A DNA stretch of 42,624 bases from Scytonema sp. UIC 10036 (GCF_009725235.1 NZ_WJFC01000110.1:1-42624), one strand, 5' to 3'; shown: positions 26,493 to 35,267, numbered from the stretch's first letter. Numbers and translations are program-made. The notes: generated by a model from the sequence alone, not told the origin.

Positions 26493-27074
26493 ATGGGACG
26501 CAGCCGCTATCAAGTACTAGGAACTCAGCCCCATTTTCTCACATGCACCATAGTCAACTGGATACCCTTATTCAGTCAAGTAGAAATTGCACAAATTATT
26601 TTAGACTCTCTTAAATTTCTCCATCAACGGCAACGATTAACTCTTCATGCTTACGTCATAATGGAGAATCATCTTCATTTAATTGCATCTGCTGCAACTT
26701 TATCAAAAGAAATATGCAATTTTAAATCATTTACGGCTCGTTCTATTATTGACTTACTTAAGAAAGATAATAACAATTATATTCTTAATCAGCTTGAGTT
26801 CTACAAACTTAAACATAAGCACGACCAAGAATATCAACTTTGGCAGGAAGGTTTTCATCCTGAAGCTATTTTAAACGAGGCAATGTTCAGACAAAAGTTG
26901 GATTATATCCATAACAATCCTGTGAAGCGTGGTTATGTGGATGAACCTGCTCATTGGCGGTATTCTAGCTATCGGAATTACATGGGTGAGGAGGGATTGT
27001 TGGAGGTGGCGATGTTGGGGGAGGCGGAGCCTCTACTAATGCATTCCCAGGCTCAGCCTGGGAACGAGGGGTGA
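26493..27074 (+). CDS. REP-associated tyrosine transposase (RAYT, Y1/HUH type)
   Basis: The 193-aa protein is an IS200-like single-strand HUH transposase of the RAYT kind. It has the N-terminal RRxxY-like start (MGRSRYQVLG), the HUH pair H60/H62 in VIMENHLHLIA, and the late YIHNNPVKRGYVDEPAHWRY block, with a candidate catalytic Tyr there. RAYTs cut and move REP hairpins. REP copies flank the gene in inverted orientation, and the last 19 or so codons (LGEAEPLLMHSQAQPGNEG) are themselves read from the first downstream REP. It is likely the source of the REP copies across this window. Confidence 0.9.
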   Translation: MGRSRYQVLGTQPHFLTCTIVNWIPLFSQVEIAQIILDSLKFLHQRQRLTLHAYVIMENHLHLIASAATLSKEICNFKSFTARSIIDLLKKDNNNYILNQLEFYKLKHKHDQEYQLWQEGFHPEAILNEAMFRQKLDYIHNNPVKRGYVDEPAHWRYSSYRNYMGEEGLLEVAMLGEAEPLLMHSQAQPGNEG

Positions 27075-27214
27075 GCTGGTGGGATTGTTGGGGGAGGCGG
27101 AGCCTCTACTAAGGCATTCCCAGGCTGAGCCTGGGAACGAGGGGTGAACTGGAGAGATGTTGGGGGAGGCGGAGCCTCTAGTCAGGCATTCCCAGGCTGA
27201 GCCTGGGAACGAGG
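27015..27214. repeat. Tandem array of three REP units (about 72-73 nt each)
   Basis: Units begin at 27015, 27088 and 27160. Each has TTGGGGGAGGCGGAGCCTCT, a short spacer, GCATTCCCAGGCT-(c/g)-AGCCTGGG and AACGAGGGGT. They start inside the transposase gene and continue past its stop. The spacing is regular, as in bacterial BIME arrays. The DNA from 27215 to the next gene at 27455 has part of another unit (GCGCTGGGAATGAGGGGTC) and nothing else. Confidence 0.92.
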
Positions 27215-27454
27215 GGTCAGGGCGCTGGGAATGAGGGGTCAGGGCGCTTCACAATTCTTAATGTTGAAAAAGCAATTTAGGGACAGTATATTGTTGGCAT
27301 CATTACCAGTTCTTAAATATCAACCTTTATCCTGAGTCTTGTGGATAATTTCAAGGTGAAAGTTAATTTCTTTTCCCTTGCTCCTAACCCCTAACCCCTA
27401 GGATTTAGCGCTTCGGTGTCTGGCATCGTATATTTCTGAATTAGCTAAAAATTT

Positions 27455-29737
27455 ATGTATCAATTCCAGATTATTGCACACACGCAAACGGGTGAATCTA
27501 TCGGTCTCGTCGGTTCTACTCCCGAATTGGGATTGTGGAATGTTACGAAATGTGTTCGCCTTCGTACAAGTGCCGATCGCTATCCATTGTGGTGGACGGA
27601 TACGGAAATCGATTTTGGATCTCTTCTGGACTCTGGCGATCCCCCGATTGCTGCGGGACGAGTGTTAAGCGATCGCCAGAAGATTGAGTATAAATACGTG
27701 CATTTGGATTCAAAGGGCAACGCACGATGGGAGGCTCTTGGAGTAAACCGTTGGGTGCCGATTGACAAAGGCGATCGCTATAGCAGTATTGTTGTGGATG
27801 ATGGCGCATTTGGTTATTTGCAGCCGTATCCCTTTGGTTATGTTAAGGAACCTGCTGTTGAGATGTCTTTGCAGAAAGTCTCTGAAGGACTAAAAATAGT
27901 TCTTATTGGCAGTTCCGTTGCACGAGGTCATAAAGCTTGGTTGTTGAAAGGTTGGGCTTGGTTGTTGGGACAGGCTTTGCAACAAACATACGGACACCAA
28001 CTTGTGAATGTATCTGAGGTGGGGGCAAATGTCAGCCGAACGATCCAGCGGTTTGCGTCAGTCGTTACGCCAGAAAAACCGGATGTCGTAATTATTGCCC
28101 TGTCTCTGGGTAACGAAGGGTTAGCTTATTGTCCCCCTCACGAACGACGGGCTATCCAACGGCGATTTGAAAGTGGCTTGCAGAAGCTTGTGAAAATGAC
28201 ACGGGAAATAGGCGCACGTCCGATTCTGGGAGGGGTCTATCCCCATGGCGACTATTCCCAGGAACATCATTCGTTGCTCAAGGGGACGCACAACCGTATG
28301 CTAAACTGGGGCGTTCCGGTACTGGATTGGTTGGCAGTACTAGATGATGGGCAAGGAAATTGGAAGGCGGGGATATCTTTCGATCCATCTCACCCCAATA
28401 CAGTTGGTCACCGCCTCATGTATCAGGCAATTGACTTGCGCTTGTTTGAGATCGATAAAGAGGAGTTGGCAACAGAAAAACAAAGTTTCCAGCAATTGGA
28501 CAAAGCCCCTCTCTACCTTGATAATGCGGGCTTCCAAGTTTCTGCCTGTATTGAAGAGAAGTGTTTGCGGATTGTCAACCCATCACCGTACAGCTACACT
28601 ATCGCTCCCTATTGGAGGGAACTGCAAACTACACTGCAAAGTAAGGCAGGATTGATACCGGGTATTTACATCGCGAAGCCCATTCAGCAAGGAGTACTTC
28701 CTTTCTTTGCTGTGCAAGAGGATGGCACTATCGAAACGACAGTCAATATTCCCCCTGGTGCTAATCTGGAGTACGGTGCTGCCTTCCATCTTTTTTCGCT
28801 GCCCAACTCACAAGTTTTGTTCCACAACGAGCAATTGGGAATTGTGCGAGAGGACGAGCAACGCCTCTGGGTTATTAACGAATCAGATCACGACTACAAC
28901 ATCCATCCTATGTGGCAAGAGGTGCGTAGCGTACTGAAAGCTATGCCAGGAGGTGTCTATGAAGATCCGTTTCATCCCGATATCCCTTTCCGTACCATGA
29001 TGATAGGCACCTATGGGTTGGAAAGCCGGGTAAAAATACCGCCCAAGTCTGCTGTGGTTTTTCAATACAAATGCAAATTATCGGATATCAGCCGTGTCGC
29101 AATTATTCCATTAGGCGATCGCTGTGCTGTGCGGATGATGTTATACAAGATGGAGTATGATGGTCCCGCTTTTCCTTTCGATCTAACACGCACTACCAAT
29201 ATTGCAGATGTTGCGGATATGATCGAAAACCGTTTCTATGATATGTGGAACCCTCGCTTCCTACATTACAATCCAGAGGCAAACAGAATCTACCACAGTA
29301 AATGGACGGGTTTGTCCTTTGCTCATGAAGTAGAGGATACAGACAACCCCCTTCACGATTTGTCTCCTGTCTTTGAACGGATGCGCGTTCGTTACACGGC
29401 ACGTTCTGAACGGTTTTGGTACACGATCCAAAATTGCGATAAGGCGCTTTTCGTCCGCACGGGTATTGCTAACCGAGGTGGTGTTATGGATCTCGTTTCC
29501 AAGCTGGAAAAACAATGTCAGGGAAAGCCATTTCACCTCCTGCTCCTTTCTCCCCAATCCAGTCATGAGTTTTCAGACCTCCCCAACGTGCTACATTACA
29601 ATGTGGAGTTTAATCCCGACCGGATGTATGACGATTTGGGTCACTGGATGTATTGCACACAGGTGATGCGAGGAATTCTTGAATCCCTTGGGGTGTCCAG
29701 CAAAAACTCTTTTGGTGTCCGCCTAAACCTCCGGTAG
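27455..29737 (+). CDS. CBM20-SGNH hydrolase-DUF1796 multidomain protein
   Basis: The 760-aa protein has three parts. Residues 1-110 look like a starch-binding CBM20 (SIGLVGSTPELGLWN, KIEYKYV, ARWE). Residues 145-345 are an SGNH/GDSL hydrolase: LIGSSVARGH with S153 or S154 as nucleophile, GANVSRTIQRF, ALSLGNEG, and DPSH (D310/H313). Residues about 540-760 match the DUF1796 papain-like family (LGDRCAVRM with C557, FPFDLTRT, ending RMYDDLGHW). It has no signal peptide. A role in trimming acyl groups from glycogen-like polysaccharide is conceivable but unproven. It is alone on the strand, with a repeat array after it. Confidence 0.8.
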   Translation: MYQFQIIAHTQTGESIGLVGSTPELGLWNVTKCVRLRTSADRYPLWWTDTEIDFGSLLDSGDPPIAAGRVLSDRQKIEYKYVHLDSKGNARWEALGVNRWVPIDKGDRYSSIVVDDGAFGYLQPYPFGYVKEPAVEMSLQKVSEGLKIVLIGSSVARGHKAWLLKGWAWLLGQALQQTYGHQLVNVSEVGANVSRTIQRFASVVTPEKPDVVIIALSLGNEGLAYCPPHERRAIQRRFESGLQKLVKMTREIGARPILGGVYPHGDYSQEHHSLLKGTHNRMLNWGVPVLDWLAVLDDGQGNWKAGISFDPSHPNTVGHRLMYQAIDLRLFEIDKEELATEKQSFQQLDKAPLYLDNAGFQVSACIEEKCLRIVNPSPYSYTIAPYWRELQTTLQSKAGLIPGIYIAKPIQQGVLPFFAVQEDGTIETTVNIPPGANLEYGAAFHLFSLPNSQVLFHNEQLGIVREDEQRLWVINESDHDYNIHPMWQEVRSVLKAMPGGVYEDPFHPDIPFRTMMIGTYGLESRVKIPPKSAVVFQYKCKLSDISRVAIIPLGDRCAVRMMLYKMEYDGPAFPFDLTRTTNIADVADMIENRFYDMWNPRFLHYNPEANRIYHSKWTGLSFAHEVEDTDNPLHDLSPVFERMRVRYTARSERFWYTIQNCDKALFVRTGIANRGGVMDLVSKLEKQCQGKPFHLLLLSPQSSHEFSDLPNVLHYNVEFNPDRMYDDLGHWMYCTQVMRGILESLGVSSKNSFGVRLNLR

Positions 29738-29797
29738 GGAGTAGGGGGTAGGGAATAGGGGTAGGGAGTAGGGGGTAGGGGGTAGGGAGTAAGGGGA
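29736..29797. repeat. GGGGTAGGGAGTA tandem short repeat
   Basis: Directly after the stop, the units GGGAGTAGGG, GGTAGGGAATAGGG, GTAGGGAGTAGGG and so on repeat with small variations. This is another cyanobacterial short tandem repeat family, unlike the CAGTGAC arrays elsewhere in the window. Confidence 0.75.
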
Positions 29798-29870
29798 AGA
29801 AATTTTCATTTTTCATTCCCTCGTTGTGGGCGCTTGCCCATGGGTATTGAGCTGAAATCGGTAAAAAAAT

Positions 29871-31385
29871 ATGAATCTTCCATTGATAGCCCGTGCTGAA
29901 GAACACAACGAGAACATAGCGATCGTCACAACTGAAGGAGCATTTACTTACCGGGATTTGCTCCACACCTCTAGTCAAATTGCAATAAGTTTGCTTCAGA
30001 ATGCAGAAGATTTACAGGAGCAGCGAGTTGCCTTCCTCATTCCGCCTGGGTTTGAGTATGCAGCAACTCAGTGGGGAATTTGGCGGGCAGGGGGAATTGC
30101 TGTACCTCTGTGTATTTCCCACCCACGTCCCGAATTAGAGTATGTAATTACACATTCTGGAGCATCGACACTCGTTGCCCATCCAAATTTTGAGGGTATA
30201 TTGCGCCCCATCGCTGAATCACAAAATTTGCGATTTCTTCTGACATCAGAATTGCTATTATCTGATGCAGGTCGTCTTCCAGAAGTGGATATCAGCAGAC
30301 GCGCATTAATTCTCTACACGAGCGGTACAACAGGTAAACCTAAAGGTGTGGTGACAACTCATGACAATATTCAATCACAAGTGAAAAGCTTGATTGTTGC
30401 GTGGGGATGGACATCAAGCGATCGCATCTTGCACGTACTCCCATTACATCACATTCACGGGATTATTAACGTACTGACATGTGCTTTATGGGCTGGGGCG
30501 GAGTGCCATATCCCGAGCAAATTTGATGCTGATATCGTTTGGGATCGAATTTCTCAGGGAGACTTAACCCTATTTATGGCAGTTCCTACAATTTATGTCA
30601 AGCTAATTGCTGCTTGGGAAGCGGCTTCTAGCGATAAGCCGGGTACGGCTTGCGCCAAGGGCGAACGTCAAAAAACGATGTCCGAAGGCTGTGCCAAAAT
30701 GCGTCTGATGGTTTCTGGCTCAGCAGCGTTACCAGTTCAAGTTTTAGAAAAATGGAAGACCATCAGCAACCACTTTCTACTTGAGCGTTATGGCATGACT
30801 GAAATTGGCATGGCGCTGTCAAACCCTTTACACGGTCAAAGGTATGCGGGATATGTGGGAACACCTCTACCGCAAGTAGAAGTCAGATTAGTGGATGAAA
30901 GTGGAGAGTTAGTTCCACCAGGGACACCAGGAGAGATCCAAGTTAAAGGACCTGGAGTGTTTCTGGAATATTGGCAAAACCCGGAAGCAACCGCAAAAGC
31001 CTTCCGAGATGGGTGGTTTTTGACAGGGGATCTCGCCGTAGTTGAGAACGGTAACTACCGCATCCTAGGACGAATGAGCGTGGATATTATCAAAACAGGA
31101 GGGTATAAAGTTTCCGCACTGGAAATTGAGGAAGTATTGCGAACCCATCCAGACATTCAAGAATGTGCGGTGGTTGGGATTAAAGATCCAGAATGGGGTG
31201 AACGAGTTTGTGCTGCGTTAGTCTTGCAACAGTCAGAGCGGTTAACATTGGAAACTTTTAGGAGTTGGGCAAAAGAGCGATTAGCGGTTTATAAAGTCCC
31301 AACCCGAATTCTGTCAGTTGAAGAATTACCTCGCAACGCCATGGGAAAAGTCACTAAGCCAGCAGTCGCTCAGTTATTCACCTGA
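29871..31385 (+). CDS. MatB-like acyl-CoA (malonyl-CoA type) synthetase
   Basis: The 504-aa AMP-forming ligase has the P-loop YTSGTTGKPKGVV, LPLHHIHG, YGMTEIGMALSNP, the TGDLA motif, and a C-terminal KTGGYKVSALEIEE hinge and NAMGKVTKP lysine. The residues around LPLHHIHGI and RYGMTEIGM are those of malonyl/methylmalonyl-CoA synthetases, which activate free malonate for fatty-acid or polyketide use. A 12-residue insert near 254-266 (DKPGTACAKGER) is absent from the family consensus I know. The substrate is inferred; no polyketide genes are nearby. Confidence 0.85.
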   Translation: MNLPLIARAEEHNENIAIVTTEGAFTYRDLLHTSSQIAISLLQNAEDLQEQRVAFLIPPGFEYAATQWGIWRAGGIAVPLCISHPRPELEYVITHSGASTLVAHPNFEGILRPIAESQNLRFLLTSELLLSDAGRLPEVDISRRALILYTSGTTGKPKGVVTTHDNIQSQVKSLIVAWGWTSSDRILHVLPLHHIHGIINVLTCALWAGAECHIPSKFDADIVWDRISQGDLTLFMAVPTIYVKLIAAWEAASSDKPGTACAKGERQKTMSEGCAKMRLMVSGSAALPVQVLEKWKTISNHFLLERYGMTEIGMALSNPLHGQRYAGYVGTPLPQVEVRLVDESGELVPPGTPGEIQVKGPGVFLEYWQNPEATAKAFRDGWFLTGDLAVVENGNYRILGRMSVDIIKTGGYKVSALEIEEVLRTHPDIQECAVVGIKDPEWGERVCAALVLQQSERLTLETFRSWAKERLAVYKVPTRILSVEELPRNAMGKVTKPAVAQLFT

Positions 31386-31403
31386 CCAGTGACCAGTAAC
31401 CAC

Positions 31404-31454
31404 CCTCGTTCCCAGGCGGAGCCTGGGAATGCAGTCCGCGAGGCTCTGCCTCGC
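31404..31454. repeat. REP copy after the acyl-CoA synthetase
   Basis: CTCGTTCCCAGGCGGAGCCT with GGGAATGC, then GAGGCTCTGCCTC, a few bases after a short TGACCAG array. A generic ACCGCCGAGACGCAGAG repeat follows at about 31520-31545. No gene is visible in 31455-31685. Confidence 0.8.
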
Positions 31455-31685
31455 AAAACTGAATCTTCACTCTTTGCGCTCTGGTGCGCCCTCTGCGGTT
31501 CGATAGTAATTTATTTAACCGCCGAGACGCAGAGTTCGCAGAGGTAAGAGGAGAGAGCGCTATTCATTTCTTGAAGTTTTTATCTACTTTGACAGGGCTA
31601 GCATTTGCCCACCCTACTTTATCTTTTTCACGATTGGTGATGAAAATTTTTTCATCGCGACTCCTCGGTACAAGAAAGCTGAGTA

Positions 31686-31735
31686 CGGGAGGCTCCGCCT
31701 CCTGCTATGCATTCCCAGGCTGAGCCTGGGAAGGA
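31686..31735. repeat. REP copy upstream of mrdA
   Basis: CGGGAGGCTCCGCCTCCTG, then GCATTCCCAGGCTGAGCCTG and GGAAGGAG. It is inverted relative to the copy at 31404. It lies about 100 nt before the penicillin-binding protein start. Confidence 0.85.
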
Positions 31736-31831
31736 GACAACTGCTTACTGGTCACTGTTTTTTTCGGATCTGGGTTGAGCGTCATCGTATACAGATAACG
31801 CTAGTCCTGCAATTGTTATGTTTTAGTTATT

Positions 31832-33691
31832 ATGACTTTGTTGCAATCCTCTCAGCCAACAAAAGAAAGAGATATACGTACTGTTGGGCGGTCATTACAG
31901 CCCTTGTCTTTTATATTACTAGCTTTATTATTAGTTACGGGTATTGGTGCTCGCTTGGCATACTTACAAGTTCTTGAAGGTCCAAAACTTCGGAAAAGAG
32001 CAGAGTCAAACCGGGTGCGGATGATTCCGAAACAACCAGAACGAGGTAACATCTTCGATCGCAATGGTAAAGTCATCGCCACAACTCGCTATCCCCGTTC
32101 TGTGTACTTATGGCCAATGGCACATACGAAACCAGCATGGTCGGTTGTGAGTCCGCGCTTGTCAAAAATTCTCGATATGCCTGAAGAAGAAATTGTGGAT
32201 ATATTAGAAAAGGCGGGTGCCAATTCTTCTCTCGTGCGGATTGCTCGCGACCTCAGCGAAGCGGAAATCACTGCTTTAAAAGAGTATGAAATCGAACTAC
32301 CTGGTGTAGAAGTTCATACGGAAGCAGTCCGTTTTTATCCTTACGGACACGCTTTGGCTCACGTATTGGGTTATACACGAGAACTCACAGCCGAACAGTT
32401 GGAGGAAAGGAAGAAAGACGGTTACCGACTCGGCGATGTTATCGGTCAAATGGGAGTGGAAAAGGCTTATGAAAAAACATTACGAGGTGAATGGGGCGGT
32501 CAGCAAGTAGAAGTAGATAGTAGAGGGCGATCGATACGTGTATTGGGAGAAAAACAAGCTAAACCAGGTAATGACCTCCATTTGACGTTAGATCTCAATG
32601 CACAATTAGCAGCCGAAAAAGCGTTAAAAGGTCGTAACGGTGCTGTTGTGGCGCTTGACCCCAATACTGGGGGTGTTTTAGCAATGGTATCTCATCCCGG
32701 CTTTGATCCAAATATTTTCTCCAAGCAAACACTCTCGAAAAAAGATTGGGAAAGCGTGCAAGGTAAAGGCTTTCCTTTGCTCAATCGTGCAGTCAGCAGT
32801 GTTTATCCACCCGCCAGTACTTTTAAAGTTGTGACTGCAACGGCTGGGCTAGAGTCAGGAAAATACTCTCCCAACACAGTGCTACAAACTTTTGGTTCTC
32901 TCACTGTTGGTGGGGTGACTTTCGGTGAGTGGAATCATAAGGGATTTGGTCCTTTGGGATTTGCAGGTGCTTTAGCATGGAGTAGTGACACTTTCTTCTA
33001 CCAAATTGGACGGGGCGTTGGCGGTCGAACTCTCATTGAATGGACTCGCAAATACGGATTTGGGGAGAAAACAGGTATTGAGTTTGAAGCCGAAGAAGCC
33101 AAAGGTAACGTTCCAGACGAAGCATGGAAGCGAAGAGTGTGGAAAATGCCTTGGACAGTAGGTGACAGTATCAATATGTCTATCGGTCAAGGTGCTTTAC
33201 AAACGACACCATTACAAGTTGCTGCGATGTTTGCTGTTCCAGCTAATGGTGGATATCGAGTCAAGCCCCATTTGCTCAAAGATAACGATGTAGCATCTAA
33301 CTGGCGCACATCTTTAAATATGAAACCATCAACAATCAAAGTTCTCCGTGATGGATTGCGGAAGGTGGTATCTGAAGGCACTGGTGGTGCTCTTAGGGTA
33401 GAAACAATTCCTCCTGCTGCTGGTAAAAGCGGTACAGCCGAAGCATGGAAGGGACGCGAGAAAGCCAATCACGCTTGGTTTGGAGCATATGCACCGGCTG
33501 ATAAGCCAGAGATTGTGGTGTTGGCATTTGCCGAACACTCTGGTGGAGGCGGCGGTAGTGTTGCTGCTCCAATAGTGTTGCAAGTGATGGAAGAATATTT
33601 TCACAAGAAGTACCCAGGGAAGTACCAAAAACCCAAGGTTGAAAATTCACAGCAAAAAACTCCAAGCACCGCAAACAGGCGGCGAAATTGA
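31832..33691 (+). CDS. mrdA: Penicillin-binding protein 2 (peptidoglycan transpeptidase)
   Basis: The 619-aa class B PBP crosslinks peptidoglycan in the periplasm during elongation. An N-terminal anchor helix (about 25-45, LSFILLALLLVTGIGARLAY) is followed by the pedestal motif RGNIFDRNG and the dimerisation region. The transpeptidase domain has SxxK as S329-TFK, a S-S-D motif at WSSDTFFYQIG, and KSGT as the KTG-like box. The C-terminus has a Gly-rich HSGGGGGSVAAP end. Length fits the family. RodA is not adjacent. Standard elongasome role. Confidence 0.95.
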   Translation: MTLLQSSQPTKERDIRTVGRSLQPLSFILLALLLVTGIGARLAYLQVLEGPKLRKRAESNRVRMIPKQPERGNIFDRNGKVIATTRYPRSVYLWPMAHTKPAWSVVSPRLSKILDMPEEEIVDILEKAGANSSLVRIARDLSEAEITALKEYEIELPGVEVHTEAVRFYPYGHALAHVLGYTRELTAEQLEERKKDGYRLGDVIGQMGVEKAYEKTLRGEWGGQQVEVDSRGRSIRVLGEKQAKPGNDLHLTLDLNAQLAAEKALKGRNGAVVALDPNTGGVLAMVSHPGFDPNIFSKQTLSKKDWESVQGKGFPLLNRAVSSVYPPASTFKVVTATAGLESGKYSPNTVLQTFGSLTVGGVTFGEWNHKGFGPLGFAGALAWSSDTFFYQIGRGVGGRTLIEWTRKYGFGEKTGIEFEAEEAKGNVPDEAWKRRVWKMPWTVGDSINMSIGQGALQTTPLQVAAMFAVPANGGYRVKPHLLKDNDVASNWRTSLNMKPSTIKVLRDGLRKVVSEGTGGALRVETIPPAAGKSGTAEAWKGREKANHAWFGAYAPADKPEIVVLAFAEHSGGGGGSVAAPIVLQVMEEYFHKKYPGKYQKPKVENSQQKTPSTANRRRN

Positions 33692-33763
33692 GGAAGAGAC
33701 GAGGGGCTAGGGGAGAACATTCCCTTGCCTTCTTAATTTTGTGTAACTTACAGCGATTTTCAA

Positions 33764-34215
33764 GTAAATAGACCACATTGTAGGGGCGCAAGGCCTTGCG
33801 CCCCTACAAGTCTGTAATGACCATTATCCATCAATGCATAGGATGGTCAATTTGTACAGTGCGTAAGTCCTACTGGAATGGTTTGAGGGTTACGCTAGTC
33901 TTAATCATCGCCTTTCTATTGTCAGTACTACTGTCAAATATTAGTGCGAGATCGTCCCCGACTTCTCTTATGGCACAAGTCCCGATGCCGCAAAGGGAGT
34001 CCAATCCCTGTAGTGCTTTGACTCAGAGAGATTTTACATCCCTTCAAGATGCGCCCACTGCACTTTTTTCTGCTCAAGTCATTCCTGCTAAGGCTCAGAC
34101 TCCTGAATACTGTGAGGATGGTGAGAGCGATCTCGACCTATTCCTACAACCTAGATGAACCACACCGTTTATAAGGGCGCAATGCCTTGCGCCCCTACGA
34201 CTGTGGTCTATTTAC
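33764..34215. mobile_element. 452-bp segment bounded by long inverted repeats
   Basis: The left end has GTAAATAGACCACA followed by a perfect 32-nt palindrome (33778-33809, TTGTAGGGGCGCAAGG and its complement). The right end carries the inverse: a TAAGGGCGCAATGCC... palindrome, then TGTGGTCTATTTAC at 34202-34215. About 45 nt match at each end, with a few changes on the right. The segment holds a truncated esterase-like ORF. It may be a non-autonomous element or two inverted copies of a dispersed repeat. No target duplication was found. Confidence 0.55.
33796..34158 (+). pseudogene. Truncated tannase/feruloyl esterase-like N-terminus
   Basis: The 120-aa frame has a membrane or signal segment (LRVTLVLIIAFLLSVLL) and then NPCSALTQRDFTSLQDAPTA and SAQVIPAKAQTPEYC. 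This matches the start of the tannase/feruloyl esterase family, whose mature domain opens with a C-x-x-L ... DAPT ... PEYC stretch. The frame then leaves the family (EDGESDLDLFLQPR) and ends, without the catalytic Ser-His. It lies between the inverted repeats, so the rest of the gene was probably lost when that segment formed. The start is uncertain; an ATG at 33829 is also possible. Confidence 0.45.
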
Positions 34216-34319
34216 TGCTAGGTCATCTGTAGAGCAGTATTTTGAAATTGTTTGTCTAACTGCCAAACACCGCTTGTTTGTGGATGATTGACATCTGAGC
34301 CAGTATTTAGAATTTGTGG

Positions 34320-34382
34320 TTGACAAAACCGATATATCGCAATATATTGAATTTATAAATAACGATATATCGTGATATATCA
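34320..34382 (+). promoter_or_regulatory. padR promoter with twin operators
   Basis: A -35 TTGACA (34320-34325) and a -10 TATATT (34343-34348) have a 17-nt spacer. Two direct copies of CGATATATCG-(C/T)-(A/G)-ATATAT-(T/C) lie at 34330-34349, overlapping the -10, and 34363-34382. Such palindromic ATATAT operators suit a PadR repressor, so autoregulation is likely. An AAGGAG ribosome site follows at about 34389. Confidence 0.7.
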
Positions 34383-34402
34383 AAAATACAAGGAGTTACA
34401 TA

Positions 34403-34981
34403 ATGTTTAGACAATTTCATCCACGTGTTCCTGTACCAGTCCATGCAGGAGTTGGATTTGGCAATCAATCTTTCATGCGTGGGCGACACGGACACAGAGG
34501 TTCGTCTGGTGGTGGCTGGGGAGATGCGCCTCGCAGCCGTCGCGGTGACATCAAATTTATGCTGCTTGGGCTTCTGTCTGAGCGCCCCCAGCATGGTTAT
34601 GAATTGATTAAAGAGCTAGAAAACAGTCGAGGAGGCTTCCGCCGTCCTAGTCCTGGCTCTGTCTATCCAACACTTCAGATGTTGGAAGAAGGCGGATATT
34701 TGACTAGTGAGCAAATCGATGGTAGACGTGTCTTCACAATCACAGAGAGTGGTAGACAATTGTTGAGCGATCGCCTAGAGCAGTCGAATTCCAGAAACAC
34801 AGAAGACAGTTTGACACAAAGCAAGCCTTCGGAATTGATTGAGTTGCGGCGTACTTTAACAGAGTTGAATGATGCAGTCACACAAATTGCTCGCAGTGGC
34901 AATCTAGAGCAAGCTTTGCGAGTACGCGATCTGCTTGTTCAGGTAAAGCGTGAGATTTACAAGTTTCTTGCAGAGCAGTAA
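34403..34981 (+). CDS. PadR family transcriptional regulator
   Basis: The 192-aa protein has an N-terminal Gly/Arg/His-rich tail (GRHGHRGSSGGGW, residues 27-40), then a PadR winged helix: RRGDIKFMLLGLLSERPQHG, YELIKELE, PSPGSVYPTLQMLEEGGYLT, RRVFTITESGRQ. The C-terminal coiled helix (SELIELRRTLTELNDAVTQI...) dimerises. PadR proteins repress genes in response to ligands or stress. The AT palindromes in its own promoter are probable targets. hypA follows 287 nt later on the same strand and may be regulated with it. The His-rich tail could sense metal, which would suit a hyp neighbour, but that is inference. Confidence 0.92.
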   Translation: MFRQFHPRVPVPVHAGVGFGNQSFMRGRHGHRGSSGGGWGDAPRSRRGDIKFMLLGLLSERPQHGYELIKELENSRGGFRRPSPGSVYPTLQMLEEGGYLTSEQIDGRRVFTITESGRQLLSDRLEQSNSRNTEDSLTQSKPSELIELRRTLTELNDAVTQIARSGNLEQALRVRDLLVQVKREIYKFLAEQ

Positions 34982-35267
34982 CACAGAGGTGACGATCGCT
35001 AAAATCTTCTTTTTGAGTGTTGAGGTCATTACTTTAGCTTGGTAAGTATAAAAAACTTTAATGTTTGTAGTTTATCGAACTTTCTTATTACAAAGAAATT
35101 GATAACTTATGTTAAAGATTTTTTCAAAATCCGCGTAGGCGGACTTTGTTTGTGTAGTGGTTAATTTTATTCACCCAAAACTTTTTTATTAGCCTAAACG
35201 AATAGAATTCGTAGCTATACAATCAAAACCCGCCTCTGCTTTGTTATTTTTATAATTAATAACCATT

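Noticed and set aside
27015..27214. CRISPR-like regular repeats
   Set aside because: The 72-73-nt units are nearly identical along their full length, including the spacers, and have REP hairpins; no cas genes are present.
31484..31723. 79-aa plus-strand ORF after the acyl-CoA synthetase
   Set aside because: It runs through dispersed repeats and a REP copy; the translation has no protein character.
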